This document shows positions 1 to 7,414 of a stretch of DNA of 64,000 nucleotides, piece after piece. The notes beneath the pieces are model-generated. The model was not told the DNA's origin. It ran no database searches and worked only from the letters and a program-made list of their open reading frames with translations. Where the stretch lies: the NCBI RefSeq assembly GCF_028640845.1, contig NC_080540.1, forward strand, positions 257,658,958 through 257,722,957, read 5' to 3'. This DNA is from Ahaetulla prasina (lineage: Eukaryota > Chordata > Lepidosauria > Squamata > Colubridae). Each line of letters opens with the position of its first letter. Position 1 is the first letter of the stretch. Made by a program: the position numbers and the translations under genes.

Positions 1-1116
1 GTACTCGACGCGGACGGAGGTGGTCCCTCGAACAGGGATGCGATTCCCTTGGTAGTCGTGCACTCTTAGCCATTGTGTTTGCAGTTTGCGTTTGGCGGTT
101 TTCGGCAAAGCTTTTGCAAAAGTGTCCCAGGACATGATTGTGATCGCTGACCCTGTGTCCACTTCTAGTCGGCACGGCACTCCTTCAATCTTCGGTCTGG
201 TGAAGATCTTCTTCTCGACGCGGGTTGCTGCACGGCCTATCACCACGGTCGTTCGATTTGAATTCACGCCCTTTTTGTTTTGACCAATCGCGGGTCGCCT
301 TGCCGATCCTGCGCTCTGATTGGTTGATTTGAATTTTCGGCGGGAAGGTTGGGGTGCTCGACAGACTTGAGCCAGGTGCCCCTTCTTCTCGCACCGCCGA
401 CATGTAGCGTCCTTGAACTTGCATCGTTGGCGCTGGTGTTGCCCTCCGCAACTTCCGCATTCATCCCGGTCTTCTTTGCCCCTTCTCTCGGTGAGGCAAA
501 CTCCTTCCTCATCCTCGCCGTCTGATTCGGTCTGGATTTCTTCGTTGTGGACCGGGGTTACTTTCACACTCGCCGTTGGCATGAGTGGCTTTTGTAGGGT
601 TTCCGCCACTTGGGTGGACATCTCATGAGCTCTGGCTTCGTCCAGAGCGTTTGCCAGCGTTAGATTGCTTTTTGATAGCAGCCGCCTCCGCAAACGCATG
701 TCTCTGACCCCACGGATGAGTTGCTCTAGTAGCTCCTCGTCCAAATCTCGGTACCCACAATCTTTGGAGGCTTTCCTCAGGGCAGCCATGTACTCGCTGA
801 TGGATTCGCCCTCTTGCTGTCTGCGCTCTCCAAATTCAAAACGCCGTACGTACTTGGACGGTGTAGGCGCGAAATGGTTCTTCAATAGATTTTGCAGAGT
901 TTGCCACGATATCGATTGTACCGGCGTTGGCTCTGCCAGGGCTTCCGCGATGTCGATGACCTCGGGACCGCAGTGGCTCAGGAAATATGCCCTTTTGCGG
1001 TTGTCTGGAACTCCTTGCAGCTCATTTGCCTCCAGGAAGCTCTCGAAACGGGTCATGTACGTTCCCCATTTCTCCCTGGAGGGGTCAAACGGTGCGGGCG
1101 GAGTGTAGCTGGCCAT
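1..1116 (-). CDS. Ty3/gypsy LTR retrotransposon gag-protease, partial (continues off left edge)
   Basis: Reading the minus strand from ATG at 1116-1114, the frame stays open for 372 codons to position 1, so it is cut by the window edge. The first ~200 codons look like a gypsy Gag capsid, rich in charged helices. Two zinc knuckles follow at 459-363: CX2CX3HX4C, then CX2CX4HX4C (CRRCEKKGHLAQVC). About 70 codons later comes an aspartic protease active site, DTGS at 148-159, in the context LEVDTGSAIT. Gag and protease share one frame, so no frameshift is needed here. The product would be a Gag-Pol polyprotein that packages and matures the retrotransposon RNA in cytoplasmic particles. Reverse transcriptase and integrase would lie to the left, outside the window. 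The lack of any stop or frameshift suggests a young copy. The start is chosen because it is the first ATG after the LTR and PBS and keeps the whole frame open. The family is certain; the lineage within Ty3/gypsy is not assigned. Confidence 0.94.
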   Translation of the reverse strand, partial: MASYTPPAPFDPSREKWGTYMTRFESFLEANELQGVPDNRKRAYFLSHCGPEVIDIAEALAEPTPVQSISWQTLQNLLKNHFAPTPSKYVRRFEFGERRQQEGESISEYMAALRKASKDCGYRDLDEELLEQLIRGVRDMRLRRRLLSKSNLTLANALDEARAHEMSTQVAETLQKPLMPTASVKVTPVHNEEIQTESDGEDEEGVCLTERRGKEDRDECGSCGGQHQRQRCKFKDATCRRCEKKGHLAQVCRAPQPSRRKFKSTNQSAGSARRPAIGQNKKGVNSNRTTVVIGRAATRVEKKIFTRPKIEGVPCRLEVDTGSAITIMSWDTFAKALPKTAKRKLQTQWLRVHDYQGNRIPVRGTTSVRVEY

Positions 1117-1195
1117 CGCTGCGATTCTGCCCTGAGCTTTGCTGGGTTCGGTTCTTTCGTGCGTTCAGCTCGTTCCTGGTGCTCTTAACCTCGAT

Positions 1196-1213
1196 ATCCC
1201 ACCTTCGTCGCCA
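1196..1213 (-). promoter_or_regulatory. primer binding site of the gypsy element, tRNA-Ser type
   Basis: One base inside the LTR the minus strand reads TGGCGACGAAGGTGGGAT. It matches the complement of the 3' end of a vertebrate tRNA-Ser (TGGCGACGAGGATGGG) at all but two positions. The position and TGG start are as expected for a PBS priming minus-strand DNA synthesis. The tRNA assignment is from known tRNA sequence, not a search. Confidence 0.7.
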
Positions 1214-1214
1214 G

Positions 1215-1392
1215 TGTTAGATTCGGGCAATAACGAGGCAGGAGACCAGGGTAGTGACAACAGCTCTTTACTATATGGTGAACCCAGCAACCGGGCTGGG
1301 GAAAAACCTCTCCTTATATACAGTTTAACCGGCGGCTTCAACCAATCAGCAACGTGCTTGTTTCCCGCCAAAATATTTAAAGATACATTACA
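1215..1392 (-). repeat. 5' LTR of the gypsy element
   Basis: Read on the minus strand this begins TGTAATG and ends CTAACA, giving the canonical TG...CA ends over 178 bp. A TATA box (TATATAAGG) lies at 1312-1320 and an inverted CCAAT box (GATTGG) about 30 bp upstream of it. The partner LTR is outside the window, so the target duplication cannot be tested; the base run just outside is CTTTC (1393-1397). The outer boundary is supported by the ERV reading frame resuming immediately at 1393. At 178 bp it is a short LTR. Confidence 0.85.
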
Positions 1393-2206
1393 CTTTCTAC
1401 TTTTAATTCCCCTATACTGCCTCTGAAGAAAACTGATGGAATAGTTAGAGGTGATTATCATCAGTTAAATAAGGCTTCTGTCTGCCTGGAAGCAGCAGGA
1501 CCAGATATAGTGACTAAGTTCCTTAGAAAGTATAGAGAAGAATGCTGGGACATGGCATGCTGTCATAGATTTAGCTAATGGTTTCTTTTCTATTCTAATT
1601 GATTCTCAAGGTCAATTTGCATTCCCTTGGAAAGGCAGATAATATACTTTTCAAGTTTTGTTACAAGAGTATTTGTGTAGCCCCACCTTGTGCCATTGTA
1701 GCAAGGAACCCGCATCAAATTATTCTGAATCCTTGCTCATTATATTGACAATATTTTAATCACAGGCCCAAAATAAACTGAGATGTAGCAAGGGCTAACT
1801 GTTATGGGGATGGGAGATTAATCCCAAGAAAATTCAGGAGCCAGCTTAACAGGCGCAGTTTCTAAGGGTGATTTGGATAGGACTTGTGAGGCATGTTCCT
1901 GAAAAAAATATTAAGACAATTGCTACTTTACAAGTCCCAATTTCAAAAATTAAAGTTCAACATTTAGTTGGTTTAGTGAGTTCCTGGAGGCAGCACATTC
2001 CTTACCTGGCTGATTTTAAGACCTATTTATAATATAACTCACAAACAAATCCCATTTGAATGGGGAGGACACTAGCCAAAATCTTTTATCTGTTGCCAAA
2101 GCTGCCACAGCAGCCGCTATGCCATAAAACCTTATATTAAAGGGCAGCCTTTGGAGCTACAAATAAGGGCAGTCTACAAAGGGCAGCCTTTGAAGCTACA
2201 AATATC
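1393..2206 (+). pseudogene. endogenous retrovirus pol relic (ERV-L-like reverse transcriptase)
   Basis: Conceptual translation in shifting frames gives a recognisable retroviral RT. A fingers-like start (DYHQLNKA, ~1460) is followed by the palm stretch VIDLANGFFSI (~1565-1600), FAFPWKG (~1617), a degraded YIDD-like box (YIDNILI, ~1745) and connection-domain pieces (GW.INPKKIQ; VGLVSSWRQHIPYLA). The VIDLAN..FFSI wording resembles class III (ERV-L-like) rather than gammaretroviral pol. Several in-frame stops and frameshifts show it is long dead. The gypsy LTR abuts it on the left and an L2-like LINE interrupts it on the right. Near its end a ~27-bp block (GGGCAGCCTTTG.AGCTAC) occurs twice, around 2142-2165 and 2179-2203. 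Confidence 0.75.
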
Positions 2207-2917
2207 AACAATTCCCTTCGCATGGTCACTCATGCCCTTGTCACTTCCCACCTGGACTACTGCAATGCTCTTTACATGGGACTCCCCTTGAAGAGCACCA
2301 GGAGGCTCCAACTGGTCCAGAATGCGGCTACGCGGGTAATAGAAGGGGCACCGCAATGCTCCCATATAACACCTCTCCTGCGCAGCCTGCACTGGTTGCC
2401 GGTGGTCTTCCGGGCGCAATTCAAGGTGTTGGTCATCACCTTTAAAGCGCTCCATGGCACAGGACCGGGTTGCTTACGGGACCGCCTACTGCCACCTATA
2501 GCCTCCCATCGGCCTGTGCGCGCCCATAGGGAAGGCCTCCACAGGGTGCCGTCAGTCAAACAATGTCGACTGGCGGCCCCCAGGGGGAGGGCCTTCTCTG
2601 TGGGGGCTCCAGTCCTATGGAATGAGTTGCCTCCGGGGTTGCATCAACTCCCCGACCTCCAGTCTTTTAAACGCGAGCTCAAGACTTTCTTATTTCACTG
2701 TGCGGGGCTAGCTTGATGAAATTTTAAGTGGGGTTTTAGGATTGTTTTACTTTAGTTTTTATTTTAATTGGCCACTTTATAATCAGTTTTTTAATACGCT
2801 TTTTAATTTTTGTCTATGTGCATGTTGTTTTTACTTGGCTGTGCACTGCCCTGAGTCCTTCGGGAGAAGGGCAGTATAAAAATCTAATAAATAAATAAAT
2901 AAAATAAATAAACAATT
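2207..2917 (+). mobile_element. 5'-truncated L2-like LINE inserted in the ERV relic
   Basis: The body (about 2214-2910) is flanked by a perfect 7-bp target duplication AACAATT at 2207-2213 and 2911-2917. It carries only the C-terminal ORF2 domain (2222-2716, 164 aa, uninterrupted): THALVTSHLDYCNALYMGLP, then LQLVQNAATRVI, LHWLPV and FKALHG..P.YLRDRL. This is the typical L2/CR1-clade tail downstream of the RT. The 3' UTR ends in the hairpin-like CCCTGAGTCCTTCGGGAGAAGGGC and an (AAAT)n tail. Removing the LINE and one duplication copy restores the ERV reading frame, which confirms the insertion. Confidence 0.88.
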
Positions 2918-3400
2918 GAGGAAAGAGCTGTATGGATTTTATAGCTTATGGATTTTTGGTCTCAGAAATTGCCTAATGTAAACTATGCTTTTTTAAGGGC
3001 AATTTTTGGTCTCAGAAATTGCCTAATGTAAACTATGCTTTTTTAAGGGCAATTTTTGGTGTGCTATTAGACACTTGTTGATACAGAAAAATTAATTGGA
3101 CAATATCCAGTAATACTTAGAGTTGCCATTTCAATTATGACACAGATGCAAGACAAATCTGCAAACCCACAGGTAGTGCAAGCTCAGAAGTCTTCTGTAG
3201 TGAAATGGAAAGTTCAACCATATGGTAAATTACTTCTCTGGGCAATATCTGACAGAGCAGGGACAGAACTTGTAATGCCAGAGGAGACATTGGTGCTAGC
3301 AGGGGGCAGGAAACAGTGATTCTAGGCCTAGGGACTATGGTTCCCCATGGCCCTGACGTTCTGAATCTACTCCCTAGGGGAAAAAATTGAAGGGGAATCT
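2918..3400 (+). pseudogene. continuation of the ERV-L-like pol relic
   Basis: The frame carries on directly from 2206 across the LINE, in an RNase H-start-like stretch. Further on, a 60-codon open piece (3137-3319) has the look of the pol spacer region (SANPQVVQAQKSSVVKWK). A 50-bp tandem duplication (units 2953-3002 and 3003-3052, essentially identical) disrupts the frame. No integrase signature is visible. This is non-functional. Confidence 0.6.
2953..3060 (+). repeat. 50-bp tandem duplication
   Basis: The unit TTTTTGGTCTCAGAAATTGC...TTTTTTAAGGGCAA occurs at 2953-3002 and 3003-3052, followed by the first eight bases of a third. I see no mismatch between units, so the duplication is much younger than the ERV relic containing it. 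Confidence 0.9.
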
Positions 3401-3730
3401 TCACACAGCTGCTGAGAGCCCTGCCTTATCAGTGGTCCTATACCAGAATTATATAACCAAGGTCAGGTCTTGCAGTCTTATGACCAGAGAGGCAAGGCCG
3501 TAAAATCTTGGTGCCAATTTTTAATAAATAAAATTCTTCATTGAGACTAAGGCTCTATACAAGCTTGAGCACTCAATGCGATGCACCAAGGGCCTTGGAG
3601 TATTTCTGTTGCTTGAAGAGGGCTCCCAGCAGCTGAAAATAAAGCATCTTGTTTGGTACATTGCTTTTCTGTAATTCTTTTTAATTTACTTACACAGTTA
3701 AACAATAAAGTTTAAAATTCTCATTACCCA
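3401..3730 (+). other. possible 3' end/LTR remnant of the ERV
   Basis: This stretch follows the pol relic and contains AATAAA-type signals (3524-3533, and AAAATAAAG near 3636) with T-rich downstream sequence, as in an LTR R-U5. No second LTR is in the window to prove it. It could equally be unrelated filler. Confidence 0.25.
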
Positions 3731-3824
3731 TTGATATGCTCATTGTCTCTGGATCCTCAACAGAGCCATTTGTCCGTCTATGGAGATTCTCAGTCATCCA
3801 AGTCACAGTTGTCCCAAAGATGCT

Positions 3825-3907
<83 letters not shown>

Positions 3908-4345
3908 TTTGCATTTATATCCCGCCCTTCTCCGAAGACTCAGGGCGGCTTACACTGTGTTAAACAATAGTCTTCATCCATTTGTATATTATATACAAAG
4001 TCAACTTTTATTGCCCCCAACAATCTGGGTCCTCATTTTACCTACCTTATAAAGGATGGAAGGCTGAGTCAACCTTGGGCCTGGTGGGATTTGAACCTGC
4101 AGTAATTGCAAGCAGCTGTGCTAATAACAGACTGTCTTAGCAGTCTGAGCCACCAGAGGCCCAGAGGCCTTTTTCAAGAGGCAACTGGACTTTCTGGTTT
4201 TTCTTTGAAGACGTTTTGCTTCTCATCCAAGAAGCTTCTTTCTTTTTCTTTGTCTTCAAAGAAAATCCAGAAAGTTCTCTTGAAAAAAGACCTTTGGGAC
4301 CACCATTTGTCTGGTGTCTGGCCACTTCCTGACACTTGGCAAAAC
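3731..4345 (-). mobile_element. Penelope-like element remnant split by a SINE
   Basis: The left piece (3775-3821, CTATGGAGATTCTCAGTCAT..GTTGTCCCAAAGATG) and right piece (4168-4290) match, in order, a continuous stretch at 33225-33350 that carries a Penelope-like GIY-YIG relic. A SINE inserted between them. The right piece is itself a hairpin: 4184-4217 and 4249-4279 are inverted repeats (AACTTTCTGGATTTTCTTTG on one arm). On the minus strand it contains GAAGCTTCTTGGATGAGAAG followed by CAAAACGTC. This resembles the hammerhead-like core of this element type, with the conserved GAAAC changed to AAAAC. Confidence 0.55.
3822..4167 (-). mobile_element. tRNA-derived squamate SINE with L2-like 3' tail and (ATTT)n
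   Basis: Read on the minus strand, a tRNA-like head starts near 4167, with A box TGGCTCAGACTG and B box GGTTCAAATCC. The SINE body follows (GGTTGACTCAGCCTTCCATC ... ATGAGGACCCAGATTGTTGG). The tail is AAGCCGCCCTGAGTC..GAGAAGGGCGGGATATAAAT, then an (AAAT)n tract of ~90 bp (3822-3910 on the plus strand). The GCCGCCC...GGGCGG inverted repeat in the tail is the same as in the L2-like LINEs of this window. Confidence 0.88.
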
Positions 4346-5339
4346 TCTTAACCACTAAAGAAAAATACACTGTAGCAAAACTATATGGAAATGTATATGG
4401 AATACTTTTCATCATCCACACAGTTGAGGATACAATCCAGATTATTGCCTCTTAGTTCGAGCAAAAAAAGTAAGCAAAAAGATTAGTAAATGAACTTGGT
4501 CTAGATAGTAATAAAAAAATGTAAGGATAAGAAAGTTCTATTCTATTGAGCTGGAACTTTTACACTGATTTGCTCTTTTTCTCTATTCCAATTCATCCTT
4601 CACCAGTAATGCTGTCATGCTTAGGAACATCCTGGCAAATACAAAGATTATACCTTGCATAAACCTTCCTATCTTCCTTTTTTTAGCTATTTCTGACAAC
4701 ATGGAAAAGTGTTTTTTTTTAACTCTTTAACACAATTTTAAAAATGTTTTCCATTTATTTTTTTTCAACAAGAAAACCAGCAAAGAATAGTGGAGTTAGT
4801 CTACAGGAGCCAAAAATAAGCAGGCTTGTAGCACCTTTCCCAACCAACAACTGAAACCAACGCAATAAGCCGTAGATCATGAAAAGTTATGCCTTTTAAT
4901 AAAATCTGTTAGGCTGAAAAAAAATTACCTCTTTCTAATATTTTCCTTATGTAATATTTAACTATTGGTCCAACTAGCTTATTACTATCTACTCTTGAAT
5001 ATAGATGGCATTCACTGTGGAAAGTTTTCTCTCCTAGTGGATTGTTAGTCCACTATTTTCCAATGTATCAGAAAAATTCAATTTTAGATGCATTTAGATT
5101 TACTCTCAGTTCAGTAAGCAAGGAAAAGACACAGCCATGTGGGGAACAATTCCAGTTAAATGGTATAGCTATCAGGCCAGTGAAAAGTCAATCTAGATCA
5201 AAAGTAGCTACACAGACCACCAGAAGGAACCACTTGACCCCTTTGATCATTTTTCAAGCACTCCAGGAATGGGTGGCAAGTTATTTTATGGGGTTCAAAC
5301 CATTTACCAGGAATTGAAGCCAACGCCCTCTATGGCTTA
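4346..5339. other. no gene recognised
   Basis: AT-rich filler. Around 4790-4915 there is a faint match to another Penelope-type pseudo-LTR (…GAAAAGTTATGCC.TTTTAATAAAATCTGTTAG). The 91-codon open frame at 5042-5317 has no recognisable domain and no coding-like context. Confidence 0.5.
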
Positions 5340-5566
5340 AATAGCAATAGCACTTAGACTTATTTACTGCTTCACAGTGCTAATAGCCCTCTCTAAGCCG
5401 TTTACAGAGTTAACATATTATCCCCAACAATCTGGGTCCTCATTTTACCAACCTCGAAAGGATAGAAGGCTGAGTCAAACTTGAGTGGGTCTGGATCGAA
5501 GTGCTGGTAGTCAGTAGAATTAGCCTGCAATACTGCATCTAACCACTGTGCCACCACGGTTCATAA
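5340..5566 (-). mobile_element. Sauria-type SINE, GCTATT-tailed
   Basis: The minus strand gives a tRNA-like head (GTGGTGGCACAGTGGTTAGA, A-box region near 5555) and the same body as the SINE at 3822-4167 (GGACCCAGATTGTTGGGGATA). The tail is different: TTAGAGAGGGCTATTAGCAC...AAGTCTAAGTGCTATTGCTATT. The B box is degraded. This tail type is the one known squamate Sauria SINEs share with BovB. Confidence 0.85.
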
Positions 5567-5847
5567 ATATATAGTTTCATCTCTAGAAACTATCAGCAGA
5601 TGCTGGAATTCAGCAGATGCAGGAAGATATATCCAGAAGCATTATATGAATGGTAAATAAAATCCTTCCCTTAAGCTATCAGAATGAAGTGTGTGTACCT
5701 GCATACAAAGAGTCTAATAAGGATGAAACCAGTCGTCCAGTGCCGCCTGGTATCTTATGTACTTGAAAGTACCTTAGTGTATAAAAAAGGAAAATTTATG
5801 CCCACCTAAGAGGGGTGTATGGAAGTCATGTAGTGTATCTCTATTCT

Positions 5848-7186
5848 CTAACAGTTTATAGTATAAGTATGTAATAACTATACGAAATTGGATACAATCA
5901 AGGGAACATTAGGACAGGTACGGTAGGCACATTGGTGCTCTTATGCACGCCCCTTACAGACCTCTTAGAAATGGGGTGAGGTCAAGAGTAGATAGTTTTT
6001 GGTTAAAGCTTTGGGGATTTTGGGAAGAGACAACAGAGTCTGTTAGTGCATTCCAGGCATTCCAGGGCCGGTTTAGCTCTGCCTGGTAAGGCCTGTTATT
6101 AAGAACACAAAGCCTGCAATTACTGCAGGTTCGAGCCCGGCCCAAGGTTGACTCAGCCTTCCATCCTTTATAAGGTAGGTAAAATGAGGACCCAGATTGT
6201 TGGGGGGGCAATAAGTTGACTTTGTAAATATATACAAATAGAATGAGACTATTGCCCTATACATTGTAAGCCGCCCTGAGTCTTCGGAGAAGGGCGGGGT
6301 ATAAATGTAAACAAAAAAAAAAAAAAAAAAAAATTAACAACTCTGTTACTGAAGTCATATTTTCTGCATTCAAAATTGGAGAGGTTCACATTAAGCTTAA
6401 ATCTATTGTGTGCTCGTGTATTGTTGTGATTGAAGCTGAAGTAGTCTTCAACAGGAAGGACGTTGTAACAGATGATTCTATGAGTTAAACTCAGGTCATG
6501 TCGAAGGCGGCGAAGTTCTAAATTTTCTAAACCTAGGATTTCAAGTCTGGTGGCATAAGGTATTTTGTTGTAATCAGAGGAGTGGAGAACTCTTCTTGTA
6601 AAATATTTCTGGACATGCTCAATTGTATTAATTCTCGAAATGAGGTATGGGTTCCAGACAGGCGAGCTGTATTCAAGAATTGGTCTAGCAAATGTTTTAA
6701 ATGCTCTGGTTAGTAGTGTAGTGTTTCTGGAGAAGAAGCTATGCAAGATTAAGTTTACAACTCTTAAAGCCTTTTTTGCTATGTAGTTGCAGTGGGCTTT
6801 GGCACTTAGATCGTTTGATATGAAAACTCAAAGGTCTTAAACAGGGTGGGGATCATCTACAAGGTAATGTCCATTGAGCTTGTATTTAGTGTTCTGATTC
6901 TTTTTTCCAATGTGTAAGACAGAGCATTTGCTGGTTAAGATTTGGAGTTGCCAAGTTTTTGACCATTCCGACACAAAGTCAAGGTCTTTTTGAAGGGTAG
7001 CTGTATTGTTGGTAGCATTAAATAGTTTAACATTGTCAGCAAAGAGAACACAATTACTTATAATATGGTCACAGAGATCATTAATGTATAATATGAAGAG
7101 TGTTGGTCCAAGAATGCTGCCTTGGGGAACACCACTATTGACAGGAACAGGATTTGATAGGGCACTGCCTATTTTGACCACTTTAG
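5848..7186 (-). mobile_element. CR1 LINE, 5'-truncated, split by a SINE
   Basis: Minus-strand coding pieces follow ORF2 order. 7181-6837 holds the RT core (SGVPQGSILGPTLFILYIND, then FADNVKLF, WSKTWQLQI, KCSVLHIG). 6746-6346 holds the thumb/C-terminal part (ARPILEYSSPVWNPYL, IPYATRLEILGLENLELRRL). The last part (…FNQKLSTLDLTPFLRGL) lies left of the SINE at 6062-6332. The RT box FADN replaces the catalytic FADD, and frames are shifted, so it is inactive. The 3' UTR (5848-5960) matches other CR1 3' ends here (AGGACAGG.ACGGTAGGCAC), but the terminal repeat tail is missing. Confidence 0.82.
6062..6332 (+). mobile_element. squamate SINE with L2-like 3' tail, inserted in CR1
   Basis: The plus strand has a tRNA-like head with B box GGTTCGAGCCC at ~6129, then the SINE body, then tail GTAAGCCGCCCTGAGTCTTCGGAGAAGGGCGGG and an A-rich end (~6311-6333). 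The CR1 sequence on either side joins (…CCAGGCATT / AACAACTCTG…) exactly as in the uninterrupted CR1 at 10440-10455. Confidence 0.88.
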
Positions 7187-7189
7187 TTA

Positions 7190-7414
7190 TTTATTTTATT
7201 TTATTTATTTATTTATTTGTCACAACAGTATATATAAGCATTAGCATGAAAGTAACTATATAATATATAAGCATATATATATATATATGCATAAGCATGT
7301 AATAACTATATTAATTGGATATAATGAAAGAAAACAATAGGACAGGAACGGTAGACACGTTTGTGCTCTTATGGACGCCCCTTACGGACCTCTTAGGAAT
7401 GGAGTGAGGTCAAT
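7190..7414 (-). mobile_element. CR1 LINE 3' end (left part of a split copy)
   Basis: Tail (AAATA)n-type repeats at 7190-7216 are followed on the minus strand by the CR1 3' UTR (…CTACCGTTCCTGTCCTATTG…). The end of ORF2 is at 7414, where an L2-like LINE interrupts it; the copy resumes at 10366. Confidence 0.85.

Noticed and set aside
3731..4052. Hydrophobic repeat frames (LFIY)n as membrane proteins
   Set aside because: They translate the (ATTT)n tail of a SINE in three frames.
4105..4167. tRNA gene
   Set aside because: A and B boxes belong to a SINE head; no cloverleaf with a proper anticodon arm and the body continues as SINE.
5042..5317. 91-codon plus-strand frame as an exon
   Set aside because: No recognisable domain, no consensus splice sites with coding continuity nearby, and AT-rich filler on both sides.
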